Assembly: GCA_041855665.1 (NCBI GenBank)
Contig: JBHAEP010000071.1
Coordinates: forward strand, 1-17,089
Reading direction: 5' to 3'
DNA length: 17,089 nt
Source: JBHAEP01 sp041855665
Lineage (GTDB): Bacteria > Patescibacteriota > Saccharimonadia > Saccharimonadales > Saccharimonadaceae
Part shown: piece after piece, positions 1 through 8,479 of the stretch
How the letters are laid out: the number at the start of each line of letters is the position of its first letter
Numbering within the stretch: position 1 is the stretch's first letter
Notes under the pieces: model-generated
The model's input: the letters and a program-made list of their open reading frames with translations, nothing else
Databases searched by the model: none
Told to the model about the DNA's origin: nothing
Made by a program: the position numbers and the translations under genes

Positions 1-341
1 TTCAGCTTGAAAACCTCTTTAAATCCGGGCAGCACACCGTAGTATTGGACGGACTTTATAGTTGGACGGAATATAAAATTTTGAAAGCTGCATTCCCAGG
101 AGAAGTGTTAGTGCTCGCTGTAGTTGCGCCACGACACGTGCGACATCATAGGTTGGCCAACCGCCAAGACCGACCATTCACTCAGGCTGAAGCCGACCAG
201 CGAGATTGGACAGAAATCGAAAATCTTGAAAAAGGTGGACCTATAGCTATGGCTGATTTCTTTATTCATAATGATCATGATATAAAATATCTAAATTCAC
301 AAATAGAATCTACACTTGATCAAGCTAAAATTAAACTATAA
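1..341 (+). CDS. C-terminal part of a dephospho-CoA-kinase-like / P-loop NMP kinase-type protein (5' end outside window)
   Basis: The reading frame is open to the left edge (first full codon at base 3) and stops with TAA at 339-341, so the beginning of the gene, including any Walker A loop, lies outside the window. The visible 113 residues contain a hydrophobic strand ending in VVLDGLYSW (Walker-B-like position), a second strand LVLAVVAP, a basic RHVRHHRLANR stretch like the lid arginines of NMP kinases, and the ending ADFFIHND, which resembles the 'ADYVIVND' signature near the C-terminus of dephospho-CoA kinases and the related archaeal UPF0200 group. A TTG at 45 could be called as a start, but the conserved strand begins before it, so it is internal. 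Exact substrate is not determinable. The gene converges on rpoD across a shared terminator. Confidence 0.6.
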   Translation, partial: QLENLFKSGQHTVVLDGLYSWTEYKILKAAFPGEVLVLAVVAPRHVRHHRLANRQDRPFTQAEADQRDWTEIENLEKGGPIAMADFFIHNDHDIKYLNSQIESTLDQAKIKL

Positions 342-347
342 AATAAC

Positions 348-373
348 AACCCCGCCTATGTAAAAGCGGGGTT
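348..373. terminator. Bidirectional intrinsic terminator between convergent genes
   Basis: Perfect 8-bp stem AACCCCGC (348-355) / GCGGGGTT (366-373) with a 10-base loop. It is flanked by T-rich sequence on both strands (TATTTATA to the right, TTGTTATTTTATAG read leftward). It starts 6 bases after the stop of the kinase-like gene and ends 9 bases before the rpoD stop, so it can serve both. Confidence 0.85.
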
Positions 374-382
374 ATTTATATC

Positions 383-1384
383 TTATTTGATATATTCGTG
401 AAGCTTTTTAGCGTCTTTATGTTTACGAAGTTTAGCCAAAGCTTTAGCTTCAATTTGGCGAATTCGCTCACGAGTAACGGCAAATTCCTGGCCAACCTCT
501 TCTAGTGTGTGGCTTTTTCCACCCTCAAGACCAAAGCGCATTTTAATAATTTTTTGCTCTCGATCACTTAATGCGGACAGTACAGATTTAACCTGCTCTT
601 TTAAAAGTTGACTTGAAGCAGATTCCTCTGGGGTTGCACTATCTTCATCTTCGATAAAATCACCCAACACACTATCTTCGTCTTCATTATTTTGACCAAC
701 TCCAGCATCTAAACTTGTTGGGTCTTGCTTAATTTTCATAATAAACTCAATTCGCTCTGGCTCCATTTCAAGCTCTTTAGCTAGCTCTTCAACGGTTGGT
801 TCGCGATTTAGCTCTTGAGTCATGCGCCTTTGAGTACGAAGTAATTTATTGATAGTCTCAACCATATGAACCGGAATTCGGATTGTCCTTGCTTGGTCGG
901 CGATAGCGCGTGTAATTGCCTGTCGAATCCACCAAGTTGCATAAGTTGAAAACTTGAAACCTTTATCTGGATCAAATTTCTCAACCGCACGAAGCAGTCC
1001 AGTATTACCTTCTTGGATTAAATCTAGAAAATCTAACCCGCGACCACTATAGCGTTTAGCAATTGAAACCACTAGACGCATATTTGCCTCTGCCATTTTA
1101 TCTTTAGCTTTGGCGTCTCCTTCAATAACTCGCTTAGCTAACTCTAGCTCTTCTTCGCTAGAAAGCAATGGAATTTTTCCTATTTCACGCAAATAAAGTC
1201 GCACGCTATCATCACTGACATCATCAAAAGACTGACTATTGTTAATAGTGTCAATATCATCTTCTTCTTCGTCTAAAAGATCGTTTAGATCTGGCTCTTC
1301 GATATCACCAAGTGGACCACCGCTTGCATCAATTATCTCTTCTTCTACGATCACTTCTTCAGTAACCTTTTTATCTTTTGGCAT
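383..1384 (-). CDS. rpoD: Primary RNA polymerase sigma factor (sigma-70)
   Basis: Housekeeping sigma factor that directs RNA polymerase to -10/-35 promoters. The 333-residue protein shows an acidic low-complexity N-terminus (residues about 1-57, rich in D/E) in place of a recognisable region 1.1. Region 1.2 begins at [12 protein letters not shown] (about 58). Region 2 contains [12 protein letters not shown] and the -10-binding helix with [14 protein letters not shown] (148-161). Region 3 starts at [12 protein letters not shown] (169). Region 4 has the -35-binding helix-turn-helix, [32 protein letters not shown] (about 293-320). Length matches compact SigA proteins, not the 600-residue proteobacterial form. 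The start is ATG at 1382-1384 with AAGGAG seven bases upstream. That ribosome site lies inside the end of dnaG, and the two genes overlap by 14 bases, so they are co-transcribed and probably translationally coupled, the classic dnaG-rpoD arrangement. Confidence 0.97.
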   Translation of the reverse strand: MPKDKKVTEEVIVEEEIIDASGGPLGDIEEPDLNDLLDEEEDDIDTINNSQSFDDVSDDSVRLYLREIGKIPLLSSEEELELAKRVIEGDAKAKDKMAEANMRLVVSIAKRYSGRGLDFLDLIQEGNTGLLRAVEKFDPDKGFKFSTYATWWIRQAITRAIADQARTIRIPVHMVETINKLLRTQRRMTQELNREPTVEELAKELEMEPERIEFIMKIKQDPTSLDAGVGQNNEDEDSVLGDFIEDEDSATPEESASSQLLKEQVKSVLSALSDREQKIIKMRFGLEGGKSHTLEEVGQEFAVTRERIRQIEAKALAKLRKHKDAKKLHEYIK

Positions 1385-3125
1385 AGTTTATCTCCTTGGT
1401 TATTTGATTGATTTGACCTAATAATTTCAATGTTATTTCTTCATCTCCTGCGGCTTCAGCTTCTTTTAGCTCCATCTGAAGATTTTCTTTTTTGCGTTCT
1501 TTTTGCTTTATTACCATCTGACGGAGTAATATCTCAGCCTCTTTTTGCCGATCTTGCTCACTCATTTCTCTATATATTTCGTCAGCTGCTGTCTGGATTA
1601 TTTTAACACAAGTGTCGATTTCTTGCAATTTTTCAGGAATTGTGTCAAAGTTATCATTTTGATTATCTCGCAAATACTCGGCTAGTTTTTGATGTTCAGC
1701 AATAGAAAAAGTATCCTGCTTCATTCCTTCTAACATTTTCCTAGAAGGAATAGACATTATCAAAGCCGCCAAAACTCTTTGCTCGGACTTTCTATCTTGA
1801 TCGACTTTGAAATCCTTTACGTTGGATTTTATCGCCTTTTTAGGTTCTAGCCTTTGAGGATTATCTAAAGTCTCCAGCTTCTGATTTAGGGCATCAAACG
1901 AAGCTCCAGTTTTTTCCGATAAAAACTTCATGTAATGTTCGCGTACCACACTGTCTGTGATTTTTTTAACTAGCTTTAAACCAGCGCTAGTAAAATCTCT
2001 CTTTCCTTGGACTGTAGTAACATCATGCTGCTTGGCATACTGACCAAGCACCCAGTCGATAACTGGCTCAGATCTATCAATGGCATCAATCCACATATTT
2101 TTATCATGCTGAATTAATTCATCTGGATCTTTAAATCCTTCCGGAAGAGAAATTATTGTAATCTCAACCCCGACCTTGTCAGAAATATCAATTGCTCGCT
2201 CCGTAGCCGCAAGTCCAGCCTTGTCGCTATCAAATGACAATTTTATATTTCCTGAAAATCTATTCAGAGCCTTCAGATGCTGCTCCGTCATAGCCGTCCC
2301 AGCCGTTGCTACAACCTCCCTAGTGCCAGCCTGATGGGCGCTTACGACATCTAAATTACCTTCAACCACCACAGCAAAATCACTTTTCCTGATAGAATCT
2401 TTAGCCTGACTTAAACCAAAAACATGCCTACTTTTGTCATAAAGTAAAGTTTGCGGTGTGTTTAAGTATTTTGGAGCCTTAGGGTCGTCTTTTAAAATCC
2501 TACCAGTAAAGCCAATTACTCTGCCAGTTGAATCCATCAGCGGAATCATAACCCTATCTTTAAATAAATCCCCACCAAAACGATTCACCACTCCAGCCAG
2601 CTTTAATTCATTTCGACTATAGCCTTTTTTGGATAAATAATTCACCAGTCCATTTTGGCTATTTGGTGCATAGCCAATTCTAAACTCAGTTGCAACTTCG
2701 CGCGAGAATCCCCGTTTTTTAAATACATACTCTAGAGCTTCATGATTTTTCACTAAATGATACTGAAAAAAATGCGCACTTGCTTCATTTATCTCGTAAA
2801 GTCTTTGTTTCTGACGAGCCATTTCCTTAGCATTCTTATTTTCATAAGCTGCTAATTCAACTCCAGCCTTGCGAGCTAGATTTTCAAGTGCCTCACGAAA
2901 AGTCAAGCCCTCAACTTCCATAATAAAGCTAAAAACATCGCCACCTTTACCGCTAGAAAAATCGTGCCAAATTTGCTTTTCTGGACTTACAACAAAGCTT
3001 GGGGTTTTCTCCCCTGAAAATGGACTTAATCCTTTAAAATTACGTCCTGCGCGCTTCAAAACAACGTACTCACCAATTACGTCCTCGATATTTAACCTAG
3101 CCCGAACTTCTTCTTTAGCATCCAT
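1371..3125 (-). CDS. dnaG: DNA primase lacking the zinc-binding ligands of its CHC2 domain
   Basis: Synthesises RNA primers for DNA replication with DnaB at the fork. The N-terminal domain (1-90) follows the CHC2 fold sequence closely ([16 protein letters not shown] ... [21 protein letters not shown]), but the four zinc ligands are replaced: S34, S37, D55 and S58 occupy the C/H/C/C positions with exactly the canonical spacing (3, 18, 3). I checked each codon. The RNA polymerase domain is well kept: [19 protein letters not shown] (191-209), KYLNTP (219-224), the Toprim motif VEGNLDV (254-260, catalytic E255) and SFDSDKAG (297-304, D299/D301), and DPDE at 333-336. The C-terminal DnaB-interaction region is divergent and coiled-coil-like, rich in K/E near the end. 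Length (584) is normal. It overlaps rpoD by 14 bases. The promoter's -10 box lies only 7 bases before the ATG, implying a leaderless mRNA. Confidence 0.96.
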   Translation of the reverse strand: MDAKEEVRARLNIEDVIGEYVVLKRAGRNFKGLSPFSGEKTPSFVVSPEKQIWHDFSSGKGGDVFSFIMEVEGLTFREALENLARKAGVELAAYENKNAKEMARQKQRLYEINEASAHFFQYHLVKNHEALEYVFKKRGFSREVATEFRIGYAPNSQNGLVNYLSKKGYSRNELKLAGVVNRFGGDLFKDRVMIPLMDSTGRVIGFTGRILKDDPKAPKYLNTPQTLLYDKSRHVFGLSQAKDSIRKSDFAVVVEGNLDVVSAHQAGTREVVATAGTAMTEQHLKALNRFSGNIKLSFDSDKAGLAATERAIDISDKVGVEITIISLPEGFKDPDELIQHDKNMWIDAIDRSEPVIDWVLGQYAKQHDVTTVQGKRDFTSAGLKLVKKITDSVVREHYMKFLSEKTGASFDALNQKLETLDNPQRLEPKKAIKSNVKDFKVDQDRKSEQRVLAALIMSIPSRKMLEGMKQDTFSIAEHQKLAEYLRDNQNDNFDTIPEKLQEIDTCVKIIQTAADEIYREMSEQDRQKEAEILLRQMVIKQKERKKENLQMELKEAEAAGDEEITLKLLGQINQITKEINYAKR

Positions 3126-3132
3126 TATTTCT

Positions 3133-3141
3133 ATTATATCA
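3133..3141 (-). promoter_or_regulatory. Extended -10 promoter of dnaG-rpoD, leaderless
   Basis: On the minus strand TGATATAAT (extended -10, TGnTATAAT) ends 7 bases before the dnaG ATG (3125). The usual 6-7 base distance from -10 to transcription start puts the start at or next to the A of the ATG. No ribosome binding site precedes the ATG. No good -35 is seen, which fits an extended -10 promoter. Confidence 0.7.
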
Positions 3142-3181
3142 CTATTTACCCCTGTTGATGTTTATGCTTAAATATAAGTAT

Positions 3182-4000
3182 ATGTATCCTAATAATCAAC
3201 AGTATCCGCAGAATAATACGCCGCAGCAACCAGGGCCTCAGCCGCCTTATCCGCCGCAGTCTAATCAGCAGCCATACTCTTCTCCTCAGCAGGCTTATCC
3301 GCAATATCCAGCACCTCAGCAACAGGCAAATACAAACTCTCCTTATCCTACAGCTCAAGACCCTCAGCAAATATACTCCCAGGCTCCTGCCGGTTCTAAT
3401 GGTCAACCTCAATACTCAATCGACTATCTAAATCAGATTGCTGCAAAACCCCAAAACCAGCCAATTGGAATGAAGGCTAAAATCCTACTCTGGGGGCTAA
3501 TCGGATTAGTTTTAGTCATAGCTATTGCCGTTTTTGGATCTTTAATGTCAAGTAGTAGTAGCGGAACGGTTCAAGTTGGAGGCTTAGCTACCGAGCTAGC
3601 AGTCGCTAAAAAAGTGGCTGACGACGCTCATAAGAATATCAAAAATCCAAAACTCCGAGCTGCAAATGGGCAGTTTAGCACAACCCTAACTGGATCAAAC
3701 CAAAAACTGTCACCTTATCTTGTCGCTAGCGGCTATAAAGAAGGTGTAGTAGATGATTCAACAGTTGAAGCAGCAATGGATCCAGAGCTAACCGATAGAC
3801 TAGAGCAAGCCCGTCTTAATGGCATTTTCGACAGAACCTACACTAATGAAATCATTCACAAAATAGGATTAATTGAAATTTCCATTCAGCAATTATCGAA
3901 AACTTCAGACGAAGCCACTAATCAAGAATTACAAAAAATCACCTCCGATCTAGAGGTGATGAAAAAACAATTTACCGAAATATCTACCTCTGGACTATAA
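3182..4000 (+). CDS. Single-pass membrane protein with Pro/Gln/Tyr-rich cytoplasmic N-terminus, unknown function
   Basis: I do not recognise a function. The first ~75 residues are a disordered Pro/Gln/Tyr-rich stretch (MYPNNQQYPQNN...), followed by a short QYSIDYLNQIA motif and one transmembrane segment ILLWGLIGLVLVIAIAVFGSL (about residues 101-121 from this start). The rest, about 150 residues, is probably a helical extracytoplasmic domain after a serine-rich linker. The positive KAK before the membrane segment predicts N-in, C-out topology. Proteins of this plan are frequent in Saccharibacteria (family-level recollection, not checked). I chose ATG 3182 because the low-complexity region begins there; in-frame starts at 3158 and 3164 (ATG) or 3155 (TTG) would add 6-9 residues. 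None of the starts has a clear Shine-Dalgarno site. Divergent from dnaG; its end overlaps the convergent yjbR-like gene by 6 bases. Confidence 0.8.
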   Translation: MYPNNQQYPQNNTPQQPGPQPPYPPQSNQQPYSSPQQAYPQYPAPQQQANTNSPYPTAQDPQQIYSQAPAGSNGQPQYSIDYLNQIAAKPQNQPIGMKAKILLWGLIGLVLVIAIAVFGSLMSSSSSGTVQVGGLATELAVAKKVADDAHKNIKNPKLRAANGQFSTTLTGSNQKLSPYLVASGYKEGVVDDSTVEAAMDPELTDRLEQARLNGIFDRTYTNEIIHKIGLIEISIQQLSKTSDEATNQELQKITSDLEVMKKQFTEISTSGL

Positions 4001-4336
4001 AGATTCAGAAACTAGAATATAACTATGGCGGATCAAATCATGAATTTGGTCCGTTTTTAGTTGCCCGCTGCAAATTATCGTATTCCAATGTTTTTTATTA
4101 AGATGAAAACCAGGTAGAACAGTTTCGTACTCTTCACGCAACTTTGCCGCGAGTTGAGGATCACACTTTAAGCTTAATTTTGCCGGATAACTTCCCTCTT
4201 CAATAAGAGCAAACATTTTATTTTCACCGTCACGAGGTCCAATTTTATAAACAGCCGTTTTCTCGCCAAAGGGATAATCCAGCCAAGCTCCTTCAAAGCT
4301 CAAAATATATTCTTCTAAATCTTTCTGTTTCAACAT
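3995..4336 (-). CDS. MmcQ/YjbR family protein
   Basis: A 113-residue protein matching the small MmcQ/YjbR (DUF419) family, a CyaY-like fold often annotated as a DNA-binding protein; the true role of the family is poorly defined. Recognisable elements are the N-terminal EEYILSFEGAWLDYPFG, the strand pair KTAVYKIG ... KMFALIEEG, LSLKCDPQLAAKLREEY, the VLPGFHLNKKHWNTI signature (about 79-93; G-[YF]-H-x-N-K-x-H-W is typical of the family), and the C-terminal helix LKTDQIHDLIRHSY. Length is normal. The ATG overlaps the stop of orn by one base (TAATG), so translation is probably coupled to orn. The 3' end overlaps the convergent membrane-protein gene by 6 bases. Confidence 0.88.
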   Translation of the reverse strand: MLKQKDLEEYILSFEGAWLDYPFGEKTAVYKIGPRDGENKMFALIEEGSYPAKLSLKCDPQLAAKLREEYETVLPGFHLNKKHWNTIICSGQLKTDQIHDLIRHSYILVSESL

Positions 4337-4875
4337 TAAATTTTTACCTTTTTCAAATAATATTTTAATTCCTCAATACTACCCTTTATGTCGTCTAATG
4401 CTCGATGGTTTTCTGGCTTGGCGAATTTCTTTCCATATTTTCCAGCAAACAAAACCTTAAAAGAGCTTACGTCTAGCATTCTATAGTGTAGCCTATCACT
4501 GACAGCCGGCCACTCTATGTCGATAAATTTTCGGTCCTGATGGATAGAATTTCCAGCCAAAATAACTAGCTCGTCTTTCTCGAAATTCTCATCAATAAAC
4601 TTCAATATCAATTCTTGAACTTCTTCGGTGGATAAACCCAGTGCATTCTGCTTCACTAGAACTTCCTTGACATAGTCATATTTATCCCAAAATTCGCCAA
4701 CCATACGAGAATCTATCACCCGCTGGTCAACTTTTTGAATAGCCTCCATGCGACTCAACTCTTTAAAATCCCAGTCAGTCGCAATAGCCGCCACTTCCAT
4801 GATTTTATCTTCACCAGGAATTAATCCGGTCATCTCCAGATCAACCCATAACAATTTTGCTTGTTTTTTAGTCAT
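4336..4875 (-). CDS. orn: Oligoribonuclease (DEDDh 3'-5' exonuclease)
   Basis: Degrades short RNA oligonucleotides (2-5 nt, nanoRNA and pGpG) to mononucleotides in the cytoplasm. The DEDDh catalytic set is complete: D12 and E14 in WVDLEMTGL, D114 in NSIHQDRKFI, and H157 with D162 in HRALDDI. Length (179) is typical of Orn. The start is ATG 4873-4875 without a clear Shine-Dalgarno site, but a good promoter sits immediately upstream, so the mRNA has almost no leader. The gene is followed by the one-base-overlapping yjbR-like gene in the same transcript. Confidence 0.95.
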   Translation of the reverse strand: MTKKQAKLLWVDLEMTGLIPGEDKIMEVAAIATDWDFKELSRMEAIQKVDQRVIDSRMVGEFWDKYDYVKEVLVKQNALGLSTEEVQELILKFIDENFEKDELVILAGNSIHQDRKFIDIEWPAVSDRLHYRMLDVSSFKVLFAGKYGKKFAKPENHRALDDIKGSIEELKYYLKKVKI

Positions 4876-4884
4876 ACAAATACT

Positions 4885-4913
4885 AGTATACGCTGTTTTT
4901 AACCCCTAGTCAT
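4885..4913 (-). promoter_or_regulatory. Promoter of orn-yjbR
   Basis: Minus strand ATGACT (-35, 4908-4913, 4 of 6 matches to TTGACA), a 17-base spacer, then TATACT (-10, 4885-4890), which ends 9 bases before the orn ATG. The -35 box lies within the last codons of the upstream helicase gene. Predicted leader is only 2-3 bases. Confidence 0.65.
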
Positions 4914-7859
4914 CTCTGAAACCTTCAAACCAATCCGATTTTTATTCAAAGACACTGCATTTGGTGCTAAATCCAAATATTGATCTTCCGGTACCTGAAT
5001 TAAAATATCTTTTCCGCCAGGAGTCTTAAGTTCGTTCAATTCATAAACCCAGCTCATACTATTTTCATTAAAAGGAATGAACGGAATTCCATCTTTATAG
5101 GAAATATTCACAAAGATATTTTGATCATCACCTAGCGAAATCTCCATTTCATCAGGATTTTCAGCCTCAATTGCACTACGAGTACCATAGTCAATATAAG
5201 TATCTATATTAAATAAACTCAGCCCGCCAGGTCGACTAGATTTAACTCGAATATTATTATTAAACGATTCTCTAGAATCAGAATTTTCAACAGCATCTTT
5301 AATTATTTCATTGATAAGTTCATCATCAAGCAATCGTCTTCGAGCAATACCGTCAAAGTGATTGTTGCCAACTTTATTCTTTAAATCATTCAACTGATCT
5401 CGAACACTATAAAGAGCCATTAAGTCTTTAGTCGGGTTTTCAATGACGTCTTTCTTGAGAGTTTCAAAAACTTCTTTATGATTGATAGATTCTACATTTT
5501 TAACTTCACGAATTGCTAAAGTTCCAAGCATTAGACTAGCGCTACGACGAACCTTACCTTCTTTCGTGTTTTCAACGTAATAACTACCCTTATCCATCTC
5601 AAGAAGATGCTGATCTTTTTCGGCAACATTTCGAATCCACTCTTCCTGAACTGGCATGACATTTTCTATAATGTAATTCATCTTGGCATTTGGGTCTGCC
5701 GACTTAGTGTAGCGGCGAGGTGTTCCTGCTACAAAATGCGGCAAATATTTAGCATTTCCAGCAAAACGATCACTAATCTTCTTTACTAATCCCTCTTCTT
5801 CAGAATCATATTTATGAATATTCACATAAAGTGGCGCGCCCATACGCGTGGTCTTTTCTTGACGTTCGTAAATGTAATCCATCATTCCGGTTAAGAAAAT
5901 TTCATGGATTTCATCTCGCTGATCAGGAGTTGGCGGAGTATGAAGATCTACGTTGCGAGGAATTTTCATATCACGCATAATTTTATCCGCCAATTTATTT
6001 ATCTGAATAGTCTTAACCGGATCCAAGTCTCTTTCACGCAAATCGACAGGTTCTTTGTTGCCAAATTTAGAATAAAGCTCCAATTGTGTTAAATGGTCAC
6101 TCTCTTTTCCGTATGACAAACTTTTCGTCCAAATCCGCTCTTTTCCATCAGGAGAAAAATCCTGCATCCCACCATAGTTAATTCCAGCCGCAATAATAGC
6201 AACCTGTCCAAGCATTGCTGCATCTTTTATTTGGCGCTCTTCAAGCTCAACTAAAGCTCGTCCGATTTCTGGCGCCACTGGGAATTTGTCCATATTTTGT
6301 CCACGGCGCGTAATTTCATCCTCGTCGTCAATCGCCCCAAGTCGTCGCAAAACTTCTTTTGCGTCGATAATAGATCCCGCTGACAATCTGTGCGGCAAAT
6401 ATTCGTTTAAGCTGGAATAGTCATATCCAGCAGCAGCAGCTGAAAGAACAGGACGAGCTAGATTGGAATTATAAATTTCCGCTTTCGGCTGCGGATCACG
6501 CTCGCTCAAAGGAATGTAGTCCATTCCGCCAGAAGTTTGATTATTCTTAGCCTTACCTTTTACTGGCGGCTGAAGTGTCTTCTTAAGCTCAACCGGCTTT
6601 GTTACAACAAGCTGACCACCCTCTACATCTCGACCGGCGCGGCCACCCATCTGAATTAATTCACTATAAGCCGCTGGATATCGAAACAACCCCGGAGTAC
6701 CAGATGAATCAAGAGTTTCGCGGTTTATTGTACCGTCACTAACTACTAGGGTTACGCCAGGAATGGTGATGCCACTCATTCCTGCTGGAGTGGAAACTAT
6801 TACTACATTCTTACCCTCTGGAGACGGAGAAGCGACATATTCTTGTTCATAGGGTAGTAGTTTTCCATGTAGTTTACGAAATTCTGTCTTATCAGCCAAC
6901 TCTTCGCCGCCAACTTTTTTCAATTCACCGCGAAGCTGCTCGATAATTTCGTCCATTTCCTTGAGGCCACTAGTAAAAATCATACTTCTTTTATGGTCGT
7001 TTTCGTGGCTATATTTAGCATAAGCCTCAGCTGGGGTCATGTCGGGCTCTTCATTAATATCAAGGTCAAACGGTCGACCCTCAATGGAAATTTTTGGAAC
7101 ATTTTTACTAGTGTTTATATCTCGGTATCGCTGGTCTAGTGATTCATCGCGCGTTGCACTAGAAAGTATCAAACGCCAGTTATCGCGATCGTGTACCTGC
7201 TGAGCTGCAATAGCAGTAGAATTTTCCGTGTAGAGATTAGCTTCGTGAATTTCATCAGCAATAATTGCTACTTTTTTACCTTCATATTCTTCTTCGATAG
7301 ATTTAGCCATGCGCGTGTAGGTATTTGGAGTCATAAATACCACTTTCGCATCATCACGATTTTCAGTTCTATCGGCATGAACAATACCTAAAAGGTTACC
7401 GTACTCATCACTTCCCATCTCCATCTCAAGTTCTTCTAGACCTCGTTCATAGAGATTTTCTGCAATAATTTTCCTTGGAACAGTTACAAAAACCTTATCG
7501 TAATTATCCTGCAAAAGATATTTCCAAGTCTGAGTACTCTTGCCGCTACCTGTCTGACCATCCAGAATAGAAACCTTATTTTCAGCTACAGTAGCAATAA
7601 TTTCTTCTCGATGATTATGAACTGGCAAGTTTTTATTGCCCAGCTTATCAAATTCAGAACCTGTATCGACATTTACCTCCCTGGATTGACGATACCGTTC
7701 AACGATTTCTCGTTTATTGTCTTGACTGGATTTATAGAAATCATTAGACTTTAAATTTCCATTTTCATAAGGCTTTGCAAAAACACCGCTCTTATCTGTG
7801 CGGTAATTATTGCGTTGGTTAAACTGATTTATTGACCTACTTCGCTCCGACATTTTCAC
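4899..7859 (-). CDS. DEAH/DExH-box (HrpA-like) superfamily 2 helicase, DEIH variant
   Basis: ATP-dependent nucleic acid helicase, most similar in motif set to the DEAH/RHA (HrpA-like) group; RNA is the likely but unproven substrate. Motifs: I GQTGSGKST (101-109), Ia TVPRK (126-130), II ADEIHEA (201-207, DEIH instead of DEAH), III LSSAT (232-236), IV MIFTSG (293-298), V around VSTPAGMSGITIPGV (355-369), VI QMGGRAGR (403-410; canonical QRxGRAGR). Residues 1-80 are a polar, probably disordered tail. After the helicase core, the 420-986 region has a helical winged-helix/ratchet-like part (VLSAAAAGYD..., LRRLGAIDDED) and then a long section I do not recognise, rich in charged residues. The start is GTG 7857-7859, preceded by GGAG at 7 bases; ATG 7853, two codons in, is 13 bases from that site and less likely. 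A terminator separates it from mscL. Confidence 0.9.
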   Translation of the reverse strand: MKMSERSRSINQFNQRNNYRTDKSGVFAKPYENGNLKSNDFYKSSQDNKREIVERYRQSREVNVDTGSEFDKLGNKNLPVHNHREEIIATVAENKVSILDGQTGSGKSTQTWKYLLQDNYDKVFVTVPRKIIAENLYERGLEELEMEMGSDEYGNLLGIVHADRTENRDDAKVVFMTPNTYTRMAKSIEEEYEGKKVAIIADEIHEANLYTENSTAIAAQQVHDRDNWRLILSSATRDESLDQRYRDINTSKNVPKISIEGRPFDLDINEEPDMTPAEAYAKYSHENDHKRSMIFTSGLKEMDEIIEQLRGELKKVGGEELADKTEFRKLHGKLLPYEQEYVASPSPEGKNVVIVSTPAGMSGITIPGVTLVVSDGTINRETLDSSGTPGLFRYPAAYSELIQMGGRAGRDVEGGQLVVTKPVELKKTLQPPVKGKAKNNQTSGGMDYIPLSERDPQPKAEIYNSNLARPVLSAAAAGYDYSSLNEYLPHRLSAGSIIDAKEVLRRLGAIDDEDEITRRGQNMDKFPVAPEIGRALVELEERQIKDAAMLGQVAIIAAGINYGGMQDFSPDGKERIWTKSLSYGKESDHLTQLELYSKFGNKEPVDLRERDLDPVKTIQINKLADKIMRDMKIPRNVDLHTPPTPDQRDEIHEIFLTGMMDYIYERQEKTTRMGAPLYVNIHKYDSEEEGLVKKISDRFAGNAKYLPHFVAGTPRRYTKSADPNAKMNYIIENVMPVQEEWIRNVAEKDQHLLEMDKGSYYVENTKEGKVRRSASLMLGTLAIREVKNVESINHKEVFETLKKDVIENPTKDLMALYSVRDQLNDLKNKVGNNHFDGIARRRLLDDELINEIIKDAVENSDSRESFNNNIRVKSSRPGGLSLFNIDTYIDYGTRSAIEAENPDEMEISLGDDQNIFVNISYKDGIPFIPFNENSMSWVYELNELKTPGGKDILIQVPEDQYLDLAPNAVSLNKNRIGLKVSEMTRG

Positions 7860-7866
7860 AAACTTT

Positions 7867-7870
7867 CTCC
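7867..7870 (-). promoter_or_regulatory. Ribosome binding site that selects the GTG start of the helicase
   Basis: Minus-strand GGAG lies 7 bases before GTG (7859) and 13 bases before the in-frame ATG (7853). The spacing favours GTG. Confidence 0.6.
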
Positions 7871-7882
7871 ACCCACTAGACT

Positions 7883-7909
7883 AAAAACCGCCCTAAAAGA
7901 GCGGTTTTT
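7883..7909 (-). terminator. Intrinsic terminator after mscL
   Basis: Perfect 9-bp stem AAAAACCGC (7883-7891) / GCGGTTTTT (7901-7909) with a 9-base loop. Read on the minus strand the stem ends in a T5 run. It begins 8 bases after the mscL stop. Some read-through into the helicase is possible because I see no clear helicase promoter in the remaining 23 bases. Confidence 0.85.
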
Positions 7910-7916
7910 ATTTTAA

Positions 7917-8312
7917 TTAATCAGCTTTTTTATCTAGACGATCTAGTTTTGCAAAGTGAATAATTAGATAAATCACAAATGCAGTCGCTACCAAAGTGAT
8001 AAATGATGAAACAAATGCACCCCACTTAAAATCTGCCACGCGACCAAAAGCTTCAACCTTCCAAGTTGCAGCTTCTAGTCCAGCCTGTGAACCAACAATA
8101 AACTGTACAACTGGCGAAATAAAACCTTCAACCAATTTCTTAACTGTATCACCAGCTGCAGTACCGATTGCAAGACCAACTGCAAGACCAACTACACCTT
8201 GAGTTCGGATAAAGTCCATAAATCCTGCACCGTGTTTTGCTCCACCAGTCTTTACTGCAGCAGCACGCTCTTTAGCGCGAGCAACAGCATTTTTCTTTAC
8301 TTCTTTTGCCAT
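7917..8312 (-). CDS. mscL: Large-conductance mechanosensitive channel
   Basis: Homopentameric channel of the cytoplasmic membrane that opens under high tension to release solutes during osmotic downshock. The family pattern is clear: amphipathic FMDFIRTQGVVGLAVGLAIGTAAGDTVKKLVEGFISPVV (residues 31-69, the pore-lining TM1 with small residues A/G/V), a periplasmic loop, and TM2 around 98-120 (AFVSSFITLVATAFVIYLIIHFA, split here for reading). It ends in a short charged tail instead of the longer cytoplasmic helix bundle of E. coli MscL. A basic, Ala-rich ~30-residue N-terminal extension (MAKEVKKNAVARAKERAAA...) precedes the core and is unusual for the family. The ATG has GGAG 6 bases upstream and a TATAAT promoter about 37 bases upstream. 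Confidence 0.92.
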   Translation of the reverse strand: MAKEVKKNAVARAKERAAAVKTGGAKHGAGFMDFIRTQGVVGLAVGLAIGTAAGDTVKKLVEGFISPVVQFIVGSQAGLEAATWKVEAFGRVADFKWGAFVSSFITLVATAFVIYLIIHFAKLDRLDKKAD

Positions 8313-8348
8313 TTTTGACTCCTATAAATTTATTAAAATAATAGCTGT

Positions 8349-8354
8349 ATTATA
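8349..8354 (-). promoter_or_regulatory. -10 box of the mscL promoter
   Basis: Minus-strand TATAAT, 36 bases before the mscL ATG. The -35 position (8372-8377, TTTATT) is weak in a T-rich tract. Unlike several neighbours this gene has a normal leader with a Shine-Dalgarno site. Confidence 0.55.
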
Positions 8355-8409
8355 CCGTTTTTAGCGAAAAAAATAAATAGCCTAAACTGTTTTCCCTAAA
8401 AATGACAAA

Positions 8410-8439
8410 GGGGTGGCTAATCCTAAGAAAAGCCACCCC
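8410..8439 (-). terminator. Intrinsic terminator after the 115-residue gene
   Basis: Perfect 9-bp GC-rich stem GGGGTGGCT (8410-8418) / AGCCACCCC (8431-8439), 12-base loop. On the minus strand it is followed by TTTGTCATTTTTA. It lies 40 bases after the stop of the gene at 8480. Confidence 0.8.
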
Positions 8440-8479
8440 GTGTGGGTTTATTTAGCAATAAGCCGCGAGAGCTAACGCC

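Noticed and set aside
45..341. TTG at 45 as start of a 98-residue gene
   Set aside because: The conserved VVLD strand continues upstream of it and the frame is open to the edge, so the gene is simply cut by the window.
3146..3412. Minus-strand 88-codon frame rich in Arg/Leu/Ile
   Set aside because: It is the complement of the Pro/Gln-rich repeat-like coding region of the membrane protein at 3182, which produces such a composition automatically.
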